From NCBI RefSeq assembly GCF_019279795.1, contig NC_056743.1, positions 925,367,016 to 925,431,015 on the forward strand: a DNA stretch of 64,000 nt, in the 5' to 3' direction. The DNA is from Protopterus annectens. Taxonomy: Eukaryota; Chordata; Ceratodontiformes; Protopteridae. Shown here piece by piece: positions 1 through 12,239 of this stretch. A program made the translations under genes and the position numbers. Position 1 is the first letter of the stretch, and the number at the start of each line of letters is the position of its first letter. Under the pieces are notes generated by a model that made no database searches, was not told the origin of the DNA, and worked only from the letters and a program-made list of their open reading frames with translations.

Positions 1-1235
1 CCTCCTACGTTGGTCATCCCTCCAGTATCTCCTGAGCCACAGCTGTCAAAGACCACCCCCCCAGGACTCTGAGAGCACAAAGCCCAGGAAACCCCTCTCC
101 GAAGTATTTCCCTTTCTGAGTCTTCTCCAGATGCTCCCATCAAAGAACCCTCTCGGAAATGGGCATGTAAGAGGAAACACGTGGACTCTCCAGAGGAGTC
201 CCTCATGGAAGATACAGACTACGATGATGGGGAAGGATCCCTACGGTCACCCCCTGATGATGTTTGTTTTGGAGACATCCTGGAAATCTTGAAACAAAGG
301 GGTGACTGGAAGCCCTCCAATCCTTCCTCCGAGGAATCCATATTCCTGCAGGCCTATCACTCTCAGCCCTCTACTTCTTGGGTGTCCCCCCTACTGAAGA
401 GTTGGTTAAGCTCATCGTGCAGTGGGCGTGGAAGAACCCAGACACTGTTGAGGCCATCCCTAGGAGATCAGAAAAGATACTCTCCCCTCCAGAGGATCAA
501 CCCCATTGGTCTAGAGGCTTGCCAGTGGATGCTATGGTAGTGGTGGCAGCCATGAAAAAGGACCTTGTAGAAAAGAGTCCTGCTGTCCACCTGCCCAACA
601 GAGAGTCCTGGGCAGAGAACAGGTTAGGGAAGCGAGTTTTTGCATCAGTGGTCTTTGCAGTCAGGTCTCTGAACTTTTTGGCACATTTTACGAGGCTCCA
701 GTGAGATCTTATCTACGAACACTCCGGGACCCTCACAGGCCAATTTTCAGATGGAGCACGTGATAAAGTTGCTTCCCAACTTGCCACCCTAGAGTCAATA
801 TCCAATTCGTCCATGAGTTTGCTGTCCCACGCAACTGAAGGAGCGGCTAGAGCTGCGGGTGCAGGTGTAGTCATGAGATGCCACACCTGGATGCACATTT
901 GTGACCTTGTGGACTCCTTCAAGTCTTCCTTTTTGAATGCCCCTCTCGAACCATGAGCTCTGCTTGGTGTTAAGGTCAAGGATACATTAACCAGGTGCAA
1001 AGCAGTATGGGAAGATCTTGTCTGCTGTGGGCCTACGCTTTTCCAAACCTCAGTGTTCCTTCTCCAGGAACCAGAGGAGTGGGAAGATGTGGCACAAGAA
1101 GTTTCAAGTTCCTTTCTGTGATGCACGTGGTGAGGACTCCCCCAGGGGCAGAGGGGGTTCCAATAATGGAAGACGCCCCTTTCAGGGCACAGGGGGTCCC
1201 TGGAACCAGGGCTCCAGAGATTCCTAGTGGGGTAG
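1..1235 (+). pseudogene. DIRS A gag remnant (C-terminal part)
   Basis: This is the structural Gag protein of the DIRS element. It is broken into frames at about 181-540, 378-704 and 995-1230. The translation matches the DIRS C gag (52,391-54,650) in several places: a DILEILKQRGDWKP-like stretch, QPSTSW before the central domain, a PVDAMVVVAAMKKD stretch, and a C-terminal block around the HTWMHICDLVDSFKS reading at about 880-930. No zinc knuckle is visible in the part present. It is a pseudogene with several frameshifts. Confidence 0.75.
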
Positions 1236-2760
1236 ACTGTATCAGTGCTCCTGAAGTGCTGCCAGATTGCTTTCCTCTGGAAGCAGTCGGGGTGCATTTT
1301 TCTCTGCACCAAGCTGCCTGGCTCTCTATTACAAATGATCAGTGGGTGCAGAGATTCATTACCAGAGGCTACCACATTCCCCTAATATCTTATCCAAGAC
1401 CTCCAAAATCCCTTCCTGATGTTCCACCCAGTCTAAGGGAGGAGGCAGCTTCTGAAATACGAAAGCTATGTCAAAAACGATTCATCCAAGAGTTCCCCCT
1501 AGACCAGTGTGGATCAGGGTTCTACTCAAGATTCTTTTTGGTGCCAAAGAAGACAGGGGACTGGAGGCCCATTTTGGATCTCAGCCAACTAAACAAATCG
1601 GTAGTACAGACCAAGTTCCACATGGTCATGATTCAATCCATCCTTCCCTTTCTGCAGGAGGGTGTGTGGATGTGCTCATTAGATCTCCGGGATGCGTATT
1701 ACCATATTAAGATGGACAAGCACTCCAGGAGCCTCCTTCATTTCCATTTGGGAGCCAATCACAACTAATTCAGGGTCCTGCCTTTCGGTCTCTTGACGGC
1801 CCCCCAGAGTGTTCACAAAATGCTTAGCAGTAGTAACAGCTCATCTGAGACTTCAGGGATTCCAGGTGTTTCCCTACCTAGACAATTGGCTCCTCTCCGC
1901 CCCCACCAAGCATCTATTAGTCAGGGCCCTCTGCTACACCCTAGTTCTAGCAGAGTGACTGGGCATCACCATACACTGGGAGAAATCCAACCTTCAGCCC
2001 TCACAACAATTGGAATTCATAGAGGCAATATTCAACACCCAGTCAAGTCTGATCTCTCTTCCTCTTCACAGGCTTCAGAGATTAAGGGCACAAATTCAAG
2101 TGATACTCTGTCGAAGAAAGGCGTCTGCAAGGGAAGTTCTCAAGGCTCTGGGGTCTATGGCTGCAGCGATCCCTATTGTTCCCCTAGCCAGATTGCACAT
2201 GAGATTACTACAATGGCTCCTTCAGGCCCAGTGGATATCCAGTCTTCACCCCCTGAGCTCACTGATTCTTATCACCAACACTTGCAAACAAGATTTCCTC
2301 TGGTGAATGAGTACAGATGAAAATCTTTGGTGTTGCTCCTTCCAGGCTTCCCAGCCCAGCTCCACGGTAACCATGGACGCTTCCCTGATGGGGTGGGGGG
2401 GACCACTTCCAGGGAAAGTCAGTCCAAGGCATGTGGTCCAACGTAGAGGTCAACTTGCATATCAATGTCCTGGAGTTAAGAGTGGTGCTATTGGCATTGC
2501 AAGCTTTCCTTCCACTCCTTCCATCCGGAACAATTGCTATCCAGTCGGACAACATCTCCATGGTCTGGTACATAAACAAACAGGGAGGCACCAAATCCTA
2601 CGAAGCCATGTGAATCTGGCAGTAGGTGATAGCATCCAACTGTTTTCTGATTGCAATGCATATCCTGAGGAGCTCCACCATGATTGCAGACAGGCTAAGC
2701 AGATGCATCCTCCATCCTCACGAGTGGTCTCTCAATCCGAGTGTGGAGGTGAAAAGTTTC
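1236..2760 (+). pseudogene. DIRS A reverse transcriptase - RNase H
   Basis: The RT would copy the element RNA and the RNase H would remove it. RT motifs are clear: YSRFFLVPKKTGDWRPILDL (from about 1531), a CSLDLRDAYYHIKM block with the first catalytic Asp (about 1675), and further motifs after a stop at 1766-1768. The active-site box at about 1875 reads YLDNWLL, so the second Asp of the usual YLDD is Asn. RNase H follows: VTMDAS (about 2370), NVLELR with its Glu (about 2467), IQSDNISMVWYINKQGG (about 2540) and IADRLSR (about 2680). At least four frame changes separate these pieces. It is non-functional. The order matches DIRS C. Confidence 0.85.
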
Positions 2761-4180
2761 AGCAGTTGGGGCCAGCCATGCTGCGACCTTTCCCCCTCCC
2801 CCTCAAACACAAAATGCAGCAGCTACTTTGCCCTCTTTCCCCCGCATGGGGAGTAACCGAGAGACGCTCTGATCCACAGTTGGCCCACGGGTCTCCTTTA
2901 TACTTATCCTCTGATTCCTCTGATCCCCCTTGTTCTAAGGAAAGCTATTTGGTTGAGAAGCAAAGTGATCTTCATTGCCCCATTCTGGCCTTGTCAAGTA
3001 TGGTTTCCCTTCCTCCGACCTCATCTGATACAACCTCCTTGAGTCCTAGACACTCGCCAGGACCTCATATCTCACCCACAAGGGCTGACTCCCCCAAATC
3101 TGTCCACTTACAAGCTGATGGCTTGGTTTCTCCATTTCCGTTAGTTGCCAAGCAGGAAACCCTCTCTTCACCCTTCCGGGATATTATCTTGGCCTCTCAT
3201 AAATCATCCACCAGGAAACTTTACAGGGATAAATGGAAAAGATTCTCTATTTGGTCACATAATCGGAAGCTATATCCGTTCTCAGCTCCCATAGCCACTA
3301 TTCTTCATTACCTGGTGGAACTGTTTGACAATGGGGCATCAGCTTCCACCATTTGAGTCCATCTAGCCTCTGTTTCCAACTTCCATAATGGTTCAGATGG
3401 AGTCCCACTTATTTCCTCTCGCCTTTGCAAGACTTTCCTCAAGGGTATTTTCCACAGCAGGCCTCACATCAGGCAGCCGGTGGAGGTATCAAATTTCTCC
3501 TGGGTTCTGCAGTCTTTTTCTCTGCCCCCATTTGAGCCTGCTGCGGCATGTGATCTAAAATTCCTGTCATGGAAATCCTTATTTCTGGTGGCTGTCACCT
3601 CAGCCAGATGAATTTCTGAATTGCAAGCATTATGTATCAAGAGCCCTTATCTGATCTTTCATAAGGACAGAGTATCACTTCGTACTAACCCATCCTTTCT
3701 TCCCAAGGTGGTTTCTGCCTTTTCGATTAACCAGTCCATTGAGCTCCCTGTATTCTTTCCAAATTATTCAAACAAGGGAGAATACTGCCTACATTCCTTG
3801 GATGTTCATAGACAATTACATTTCTACCTGGACAGAACTAAATCCTTTCGCAAGTTGGACCAGCTTTTCATTTCCTTTGCGGGTCCTAGAATGGGAGGTA
3901 CAGTATCAAAAGTTAATTTGTCTAAACGGCTCAGGGATTGCATTGCTTTCTCATATTCGCTTACGAATGAATCTAAGCCTGGCCAAATCAAAGCTCACTC
4001 AAATAGGGCTATTGCAGCATCGGTTGCCTTCCACTCTAGGGCCTCCATGGATGACATTTGTGCAGCTGCCATTTGAGCTAAGCCCCATACCTTTATCAAG
4101 CATTACAAATTGGATCTGATCTCCAGGGGATGAGCGGCCTTTGGCCCAATGGTTCTCAGGAATGTTCTTCCATAAGGGCC
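2307..4180 (+). pseudogene. DIRS A tyrosine recombinase (YR), overlapping RNase H frame
   Basis: This lambda-integrase-like recombinase would insert the circular DIRS cDNA. The open frame 2307-3356 overlaps the RNase H region in another frame, as is usual in DIRS. Its N-terminal core-binding part contains LYRDKWKRFSIW (about 3217). A stop at 3354-3356 ends the frame. The catalytic part continues at about 3560-4170: the first active-site Arg falls in an R-stop-ISELQAL stretch where one codon is now TGA (3609-3611), the HxxR box reads HSNR (about 3994), and the Tyr is in FIKHYK (about 4097). The key residues are thus mostly recognisable, but stops break the frame. Confidence 0.8.
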
Positions 4181-4211
4181 ACCCAGGTTCTCCAAAATAG
4201 CTGGGGATTCT

Positions 4212-4313
4212 GTCCCATCAGCAATGAATAGGAAGAAGATTAACAACTTCAGATATAGAAGTTATGTCTTACCATAACATTCCATCTGATTTGTTGATCT
4301 TCTTCCAGTCATC
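4212..4313 (+). repeat. DIRS A internal complementary region
   Basis: Bases 4257-4313 are an imperfect reverse complement of the element's right end at 4537-4593. Bases 4212-4256 resemble the same end in direct orientation. In DIRS-1 such a region near the 3' end is complementary to the two outer ends and is thought to template completion and circularisation. The same arrangement recurs in DIRS B and DIRS C. Confidence 0.8.
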
Positions 4314-4394
4314 ACACCCTCCCACTGACCCCCTCCAAAGGTTCCTGGCGGATCTTGTGGTGACTTAGGGTTTCTGCGCAGAGATGGCCTCTGA

Positions 4395-4600
4395 CTTGTT
4401 GTTTCTTCTTTATGATGCATGCAAACTCGATCTGAGGTAACTGAGTGAAGGGCATTGTGGGTAGCAGCTTAGCTCGAGAGTTTTTGGTGCATGCAAGCGT
4501 GGTATAAGGCCGGCCCTCGGAACCGAACCCATCAGTGATGACTGGAAGAAGAGCAACAACTCAGATGGAACGTTATGGTAAAATATAACTTCTTTTTTTT
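4395..4600 (+). repeat. DIRS A right terminal repeat
   Basis: It is recognised by similarity to the right end of DIRS C (60,602-60,790): GATCTGAGGTAACT, a GGCATTGTGGG-like block, an ACCGAACCCATC block, then CAACAACTCAGATGGAACGT and a terminal AACTTC followed by T. The left partner is outside the window, so inversion can only be checked in DIRS C. Confidence 0.8.
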
Positions 4601-4604
4601 GGTG

Positions 4605-5155
4605 GCTGACACATCTGCAAGGAGGATCTTAGAGGTGCAGGCCTTATCATCTAAGCCCCCAGTATGATTTTTCACCAGGATGGAGTATCTTTGAGAACAA
4701 ATCCTCACTTTCTCCCGAAAGGTGGCCTCTGAAGCAAAGCTTAATCAGACTGTCTATTTGCCATTTTATTTCTCAAAGTTTTCTAACAGAGGGGAGTATA
4801 TTCCACACTTGCTAGATGTTCATTGTCAGCTGAGATTTTATTTGCACAGGACAGAGGATAAAGCCAAATTTAGTCAGGGAATATCTGAAGTAACTCTATC
4901 CAAGTGGCAGTCAAACTGTATAATGTTTGTGTATGAAAAGTTGGTTCTGACTTTGCATGGCAAACCAAAGGCTGATTCTACCAAGGTGATAGCTACTTTC
5001 ACTGCTATTATGGGAAGGGTTCCTATTGATGAGATTTGTGCTGCAGCTAACTGGTCTACTGTCCATACGTTTGTGTCGCCCTCCAAGTTGGAAGTACAGT
5101 CCAGATCCAATAAATCCTTTGGCTCTACCATACTCAGGAATATCCTTCATTGATT
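4605..5155 (+). pseudogene. DIRS B tyrosine recombinase, C-terminal part
   Basis: The translation (open from 4722) aligns with the YR catalytic half of DIRS A: VYLPFYFSKFSNRGEY, LLDVHCQLRFYLHRT, VPIDEICAAANWS and a terminal STILRNILH. The HxxR box position reads DSTK, and the region expected to carry the Tyr reads FVSPSK. Both catalytic features are therefore lost. The frame begins abruptly because DIRS A interrupts it. Confidence 0.8.
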
Positions 5156-5204
5156 CCACCCAGGTGTTTTGGTAGCTCGGAAATCTGTCCCAAAGTTTGA
5201 ATTG

Positions 5205-5275
5205 GATGAAAACAGACAACACCGGATATGAATGTTATGTACTTAACACAAAGCTAGATCTGTTTTGTCTTGTTT
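5205..5275 (+). repeat. DIRS B internal complementary region
   Basis: GAATGTTATGTACTTAACAC through TTGTTTTCATCCAG is an imperfect reverse complement of the right end at about 5605-5663 (CAGATGAAAACAAGATGG through AGCACATAACTTTCATT). It has the same layout as in DIRS A and C. Confidence 0.7.
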
Positions 5276-5454
5276 TCATCCAGTCTTACATCCCTCCCTC
5301 CATCCTCCAAGCCTAAATTGTCATTTTTTGACTCCAGTCAAATGGTTAGACCTGATCAGGGTCTTGTCTTTGGACAGCGTGTTTCTTGCTGCTTTTCATG
5401 GTTACACCATTATTGTCCATTATGTTAATTAGGCATGTATACTGTTTATGGAAT

Positions 5455-5665
5455 AAAATCTTATGACTATAAGCAGGCAAACTTAGTCTGAGGTACTCTG
5501 GGGAATTGTGGGAATTATGGGTAGGGGAAGAGTCAGAGCCCTGGATCCAAGCTTCTGAAAAAACACCAAGGTTGGATCCAGTCAGATCCGATAATTCAAA
5601 GGTTGAACCAGATGAAAACAAGATGGCACAGACATAGCAGTTAAGCACATAACTTTCATTTTCTC
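5455..5665 (+). repeat. DIRS B right terminal repeat
   Basis: It contains a CTTAGTCTGAGGTACTCTGG block like the GATCTGAGGTAACT block of the other copies, a GAATTATGGGTAGGG block, and the outer segment complementary to 5205-5275. The element appears to end near CATAACTTTCATTTTCT at about 5650-5665. Confidence 0.65.
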
Positions 5666-5749
5666 CCCCTTCCATTGTACTGACAATATACTAGGGAAAA
5701 CTTATCCAGGCAGCTGTCATGCTGCTGTATGACTAGCCTTCATTATGCA

Positions 5750-5937
<188 letters not shown>

Positions 5938-6024
5938 CAATGAGCTGGAGAGGTCTTCCATTATTTTTATAAATGTGCCATGAAATGGTATTACCTTAAG
6001 AAACTTGGCTTGTTTCAATTTTTT

Positions 6025-6905
6025 TCCTTTGCTAACCAGTGGTATCCTACAGGATTCAGTGCTGGGACCTCTTTTGTTTAGTATTTAGTTTTTTGATCTC
6101 CAGGGCATGAACCAAGACCTCTGGATAACTAAGTTTGCAGATGGCTGTAAACTGGGAGCCATTGTCAAGGCCTGTTCTGATGCCAAAGCCCTTCAAGAAG
6201 ACCTAACACTTGTAAACACCTGATATACTAAAAATGGGTTCAAATTAAATGCTGAAAAACATGATTTTGTCACATTTGGTGAACAGCATACAACATAGAC
6301 ACCACTCAACTTCAGAATTAGAATATTGTTAAAGACCTTGAATCTACTTTGATCATCATTTATCAACAGTAATCAAAACGTCCTTCTGCTTAGTTAATTG
6401 TGAAAAGAATATCATCCAGATCTAAAATTGCTTATTCATCACCAATTAGGCAAATTATTGAATACAGTGCCCGCTTTGGTATATACTTCACTATACATAT
6501 CAAACAACTAGATTGACCCCAGAGGTTGTAAAATAAGGAGATCACTGGCTTAAAACTTCAAGCTATCAGAAAACTTTAGAAGCACTGTCCCTTTATTCGA
6601 TATCTTATAGACTTCCGAGGGGAGATATATACGTTGCCTTCCTTGCGTTTAGAGACACAGTGGTTCTGGATCTCTTGTATTTAAACAAATTAAAGGCTCA
6701 TAAATACCAGAACCAGGGATCTAAATTTTCATCAGCAAATAAAGAAAACATGGCGGAAAGATAGGTTCATTACGCAGTGCCTTCAACTCTGGAACAGAGT
6801 CCCACTGCAAATCAAGTAGTGTGATGCATTATCTTTTTTAAATTAGAAATTGGATGGATGTACACATATTCATCCCTGGTGTGACTTGCCTAGCCGTCCT
6901 TGTAA
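6025..6905 (+). pseudogene. Old CR1-like LINE fragment, 3' half of ORF2
   Basis: This is a decayed RT C-terminal region. Translating across frames gives a GILQDSVLGPLLF stretch, a KFADGCKLGAIV box (FADD with the second Asp changed to Gly), GFKLNAEKH, then IEYSARFGIYFT and DRFITQCLQLWNRVPLQ. All align with CR1-p at 41,090-41,930 and CR1-m. The end near 6900 resembles the 3' coding end of CR1-p. Many stops and indels are present, so it is older than CR1-p and CR1-m. Confidence 0.85.
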
Positions 6906-8748
6906 AAGGAGGCATGGTCTAAGGGTGGGTACTGGCAAGGACTAAATAGTCACAAGACCCACATACCTTGTGCTTCCTATGACTGCAGTGATTAACTACC
7001 AACAAGAGTACATGTGTGAAACAAATATAAACAATTTGACTTCTGTTATGATACCCTGTCCAGACAGCCAATGCTTTACATCTATAATCACAGCATGTGT
7101 GCACTGACAATGAACTATGGGTAAATGCATACAAATACTGCATGTCGTGTAAAATGGACTTAGATTTGATGAAGCCTAATTAAGGGTGAAAGCACTCATC
7201 TTTTTAATATTTTTTTTATTTTTAATAAAATCAATTTTTAAACAAGTTTCAAGTGCTTGATTACTCTGAAGCTACTAGTCCACAGCTTGTGCTTCTTTTA
7301 TCCTGATTTTAAGGAAACTCAACCAGCTACTTTGTTTCTCACAAAGTACCAGTTCCTTGTTGTTTAAGGTTTTTCCTTACAGGTGGGAGGCACTTTACCC
7401 CAAGGCTGGAAAACTATTGTACCTCACTACAAGGATCCATTTTTTCAGTTCTTTTATTAGACATATCCTCAACCCAACCATAAATTCCTTCATGAGATAC
7501 AACTGCTTAGGTCTCTTAAGTATTTATTTTTACCAACATGTTTATTTTCCTCTTTTACCAGCAGGTCTATTTTTTATTGCATTTCATTACATATATCTTT
7601 TGACAGAAGAATATATTTAACTTATCTGGTTTGACCTTTGTAGGTTTGCATCTGAGCAAGTTCTATATCAATGTATATGTGAAGGGAGGACTAGAGTTTT
7701 GTTGACTGTTGTTTTATTGACATGAGTGACATACATGTTTAATAAAGTGCTTGTGATTTTGGCATCTCAGTACATTGTAGTCTCCTTTGTTGCAGGCACT
7801 GTAAAGTAATCTCTAAGGTTACATGACTCAGAGAAAAGGAGATTTTTTTTTAATTGTACCTTTTTGTAGACTGTGAGACCTCTGAGGTGTTACATCTGGA
7901 GATCAGCCGTATTGGGGCATAATGCAAAGGTTATGAGAAAAATGATTGCTTTATAGTGGTTTACAATGCTGTTCATTTATAAACATACATATGTGGGCTA
8001 CTAGCATTTCATTGTCATTTTGTTTTGTTGAATTCTTAAAATACAGCTGAACAAAAGTCAGACGTTCGCAAAATTACTAGCCTTTTTCTTGTGAGATCGT
8101 GAAACAGTGGGGATTGGGGAATTTTACTCACTGTAGTATGATCTCAGAGTTGGTATATATAATTAGCAAGGAGTGCGGGGGGCTTGCCTCCCAGAAAAAA
8201 GATGTATTTTCATTTTTTGTTTGTTTGTTTTTTTTTTTGATGTTTTACAGTTTGAAATTAAAGGTTCAATTATTTGAGGTTGAGTATTATGATGTTTTGA
8301 GGAAATGTCATAAATCCGTAATATATGGGTATACCTACAACTAAACAGCAAAAGATTGGCACCAAAAATATCTAAACACAAGATATCAACAAAACCTAAC
8401 CACATCCAAAAACAAAGTCTTTGCAGGGGGCAAGCCTGGGGCCCCTGCAAATTATATATATCAACTCATAAGGCATAAATGTTGATTTTATATACATCAT
8501 GTCTATGTACGATATTCTGTATAATTACCTGTATTTCAATAAGTGTTATATTACTCATAGTTCTGTTTGCATTATCATTCATCTTGTACCAGTTTTATAC
8601 TGTATGCTTTTGTATGTTACTGCTTGTGGTTTTTCACTGTCTTTTTTGGAGCTTTTCTCCCCAGGCAACCACTGAAAAGGGACTTCACACCCAGTCAAAC
8701 TACCCCAGCAAACCAATGCAAATGTCCATGTGTACATGTGTTTGTGTT

Positions 8749-8806
<58 letters not shown>

Positions 8807-9840
8807 CACACATATGTGTATGTGTCTGTATATTTTATTTTTCATATTATATACTGTATATGAGTGCACATTAATGGGTATATATGTCTGCATACACAAG
8901 GGCATACGTAAGTACGCATATGCCTATGTGTATATTGTAACATGTTGAGCACAGAAAACTGGTAATGTGCCTTTTAGTGTGTGTTGCAGCATGATGTGGG
9001 AATATTCTCACTGATACCTGGACAGTACTCTGTATTAGCTAGTAATGAGGTGTTAATTGACAATTTCTCTATTGTAAATGGAAGGAGCTGAGGGTTAAAA
9101 TTAGAATGTTAGTTCCTCAACCAGAGGATCACCTAGAAAGAAGACTGTAGAAGCATGGGTATGCCAGTCTAGATGAAGCTGTTTGGTAGATGACACCTAC
9201 TGAAGTGCTTATACCAAAGAGCTGTAATTAAGGCTTCAGTGAGGCCACAAAAATAGATTAGAGGCAGTCCACTCAGTGTAGGGGCTGTCTGGACTTTGAA
9301 AACCTTTTTTGAATTGAAGTCTAAGAACAGCATTTATTTTATTTTTTTGAAATCCAGAAGCCAGGAAGAGCTGTGTTTTCACTGGATGTACACGATAAAT
9401 CTATTTACATAACTGAGTGTTTACTGTATATTATAATTTAGTGCTTCAGTGTTGTTTGGACTTTACACAAGTGGAGAATTTGAGGAATTGTTCAGGGAAT
9501 TGCGACTTGTTTCTCATAATACCTCTGCTGTGACAAGCAGAAAACATCAGTTCCCCATAAAAAAATGTTACTGTTGCTTTTCTGAGCTGTTGTGACTGGT
9601 TGTGTTTTTTGCAACCTTTTTTTTCTTTACTGCTGATTCTGGTAATCCCAAATATGAAGAACTTACTAAAGACATTTGTAGAATTTAAAACAGAAACCGG
9701 TCAGAAACTAGTGTGACTATAATAACAGTTAGTTGTGCTGGCCAGTATAAATGCCAGCTGCAGGATTGTGTCTTCTTTGAAGACACTAAACAGAGAGGAT
9801 GACTGACCTGGAATCTTGCTTAGTGTCTTTTTGAGTACTA
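6906..9840. other. Unassigned AT-rich sequence
   Basis: I recognise no gene, RNA or element here apart from a pure (TA)n tract at about 8751-8803. The open frames are short, rich in Phe/Tyr/Ile and cross simple repeats. It may be ordinary intergenic DNA or decayed repeat. A stretch near 7190-7240 is poly-T-rich. Confidence 0.5.
8751..8803. repeat. (TA)n microsatellite
   Basis: About 50 bases of uninterrupted TA, flanked by TATG/TGTA-rich sequence. Confidence 0.95.
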
Positions 9841-10239
9841 TGTCACTATAAAAAACTGAGGCGAAGAAAAGTGATAAAAATCATGTTATCCCAAGTAACA
9901 GGAGAGGCTCTGAAGATGTATGTGGCCATGGAAGGAACTGATTACATGGACTGTGCCAAAAAGAAAAACTAAATTTTAGCTATGGATGGGATTTCTCTGT
10001 AATACAAGCAAAAATTGAAATACACGCTTTAATGAAGTTGCTTCTGTGGAGTGTGATAAAACCTGAATAACTGAGTCTGCACTTTGTCATTGTATTACAA
10101 CCAAGCTAGTGAAATGTATTGTATTTCTAGTCGAAAGAGATTTGTGTCCCTACCCTTGCCAAGGGGCCTCTGGTGTAAAAAGTATGAAATTATTAATTTC
10201 CAAAATGTGGAGATAATATGCATTCATGCTGACATAATA

Positions 10240-12100
10240 TAATATTCCCTTACACATTTAAAAATACAAACAGTTGTAGAAAACTTGTTACATCCTGTGG
10301 CTGTAATGCCTGATTTGACTTGTGATGTAATACTAGGATACAGTTTTCCTTATTGTGAGGCACTTTGAAAAATGTGAGACTAGGGAGAGTCCACAGACTC
10401 ATTGTGGCAGTCTGGTACACTTAAAACAAGAAGTGTAGTAGCAGCTTGATGCCTCTATTCAATATAAGAATGGGATTGGGGGGTGGGGGGTCAGCAAGGC
10501 AGGGGATTTAATATACAGGCCCAGAATCAAAACTGCGAGAAGACAGCTGGAATAGCAGCTAAACAAGGATCTGGCATTTGATTGTAGATAGTAAATAAAA
10601 AGGATCCTATGTGGTATCATGGACCTACCCCATTAACAGAGCAACAGAAATTCAAACCTGTAAAAGATGCCAGTGCAGAAATGGAAAGTGAGCTGATGGT
10701 AAACGCTAAAATAAAATTATTCTGAGGTAGAAGTCTGCACAGAGACTTACAAGGTGTGCTAGCACAGAAGCAAACAGGACAACATAGAGGAAGAAACAAT
10801 TAAGTGATGTGTTCAAAAACTGAATGAATACAGAAAGTGGCAATAGGTAGAAAAGGTAGATTTGTGAGCCCAATTCTTTTAGTGTAAAGCAGAACATTCA
10901 GACAGTGTTAGGCAACATGTCTACAAGTAAGGAAGACTGAAGGTAACATTTTTCTTGGAATACCCATTACAGAAGGAGGGTAAAATAGAGAAGGAAAGCA
11001 AACTAAAAGAAGAGTACACTTAAGATGTTTGTATATGTTGCACAGACAATAAAGCAGAAAAGGATTTTTGGCTAGAAATACCTTTTGTAGGGGAAGAGCT
11101 AGAAAAAGCTTCAGTGTTAGTGTCTTTGGAGAAGGAAGCTACACCTTCCACTTAAGTGATGGAAGAAAGTAATCCATGGTGAAGGAACTTAAACCATATT
11201 AATTTTAAAACAGCACAAAGGAAAGATGGTACTTTAAATAGGGTAAGATGGATATCACAAAGATTTTATGAGTGGATAATAAACAGGGTGTTCACATTAC
11301 TTCTTACTCCGCATTTTGAGTCGAACAGTGACCTTTTATATAGAGTAAGGGTAAGGACAAAATTCTACTCCATTTCTTAGTGCCAGAACTACATAGGACA
11401 CTGTATGAAGTTAGCCCATAGTCATGGATTATGATGGCACCTAGGGATTAACACAACCAAGACAAGAATACTAATGAGACTTTACTGGCCAGCCATAATG
11501 AAATAGAGAGAGAGCCAGAAAACTTCTGTACTTCTTATCCAGTATCTCAGAAGACAGCACATCATCCTGGCATTAAGAGTCTGTTGATCCCAATGCCTAT
11601 CATAATGGTACTTGTTAATTACATTGCCTTGGACATTGTGGGGCCCATACAAAATCTGGCAATGAATATCAGCACATACAAGTAATATTAGATTGCACTA
11701 CAGCATTCTCGGATACAATGCTATTATGTAATGCTAATTCCATGGCTACTGCCAGAGAACTGGTCCTTTTCTTCACCAGACTGGCTATCCCTAAAGATTT
11801 ACTTACTGACCAAGACACTCACTTTATGTCCAGAGTACTGCGTCAGTTATGTCAGTGCTTTAAAGTTAGGCAGTTGAAGACAACAGTCTACCAGCCAGAG
11901 ACTGATGGATTAGTATAAAGTTTCAAAAAAACACTAATGTTCATACTAAAGGAGGTTGTTGTAAGAGATGGCAAAAGCTGGGACCACGTATTACAGATTA
12001 ATGTTTGCTAGAAAAGACATACGACAAGCTTCACTTTGATTTATCTTATTTGAACTGTTGTGCTGCACCCATCTGAGAGTACTACTTGACACTGCTAAAG
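10240..12100 (+). pseudogene. Ty3/gypsy-type pol remnant (protease tail, integrase)
   Basis: Integrase is clear. At about 11,430-11,500 there is a decayed HHCC-like stretch ending in RILMRLYWPA. Around 11,625-11,660 a LDIVGPI core start appears. The open frame 11,718-11,918 contains AIPKDLLTDQDTHFMSRVLR and a KVRQLKTTVYQPETDGLV end, typical of gypsy integrase catalytic cores (the Asp in the TDQ motif is present). The stretch to about 12,000 continues as a GKSWDHVL-like segment. Weaker evidence at about 10,275-10,350 is a PDLTCDVILGYSFP stretch like the end of a gypsy protease. RT and RNase H are not recognisable between them. No LTRs were found. It is an old, broken copy. Confidence 0.7.
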
Positions 12101-12239
12101 AAATTGAGAAACAAAAACACTATTTAAAAGTGGAAAGGCATGCTGCATTAGTCTGTAGGCCAAATATGCAGACAACCTGCATCTTCCCTTTAAATCACAA
12201 TTAAAATGTTCATGTTAATCACCATATAGTCTAATATTT

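Larger units (their letters stand above)
1..4604 (+). mobile_element. DIRS A: DIRS-type retrotransposon, 5' end outside window
   Basis: DIRS elements move by reverse transcription and insert a DNA circle with a tyrosine recombinase, leaving no target duplication. Visible in order are the gag C-terminal half, reverse transcriptase (RT), RNase H, a tyrosine recombinase (YR) in an overlapping frame, an internal complementary region (4212-4313) and the right terminal repeat (4395-4600). The left end lies before base 1. At 4604 the sequence passes directly into the middle of another DIRS YR gene (DIRS B), so this copy sits inside an older relative. All reading frames are broken. The family call is firm from domain content and terminal structure. 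Confidence 0.9.
4605..5665 (+). mobile_element. DIRS B: 3' portion of an older DIRS element
   Basis: The sequence starts at a GGTGGCTGACAC stretch equivalent to the middle of the YR gene (compare 3591 in DIRS A). It runs through the YR C-terminus, an internal complementary region (5205-5275) and the right terminal repeat (5455-5665). Its 5' portion should lie upstream of DIRS A's left end, outside the window. It is more diverged than DIRS A and C, which fits its being the older host of the nested insertion. Confidence 0.85.

Noticed and set aside
8567-8948. Overlapping frames on both strands around the (TA)n tract
   Set aside because: Driven by the simple repeat; no domain or similarity recognisable.
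10617-10897. Small minus-strand frames that look secreted
   Set aside because: Short, overlapping, without recognisable family, and lying between plus-strand gypsy remnants.
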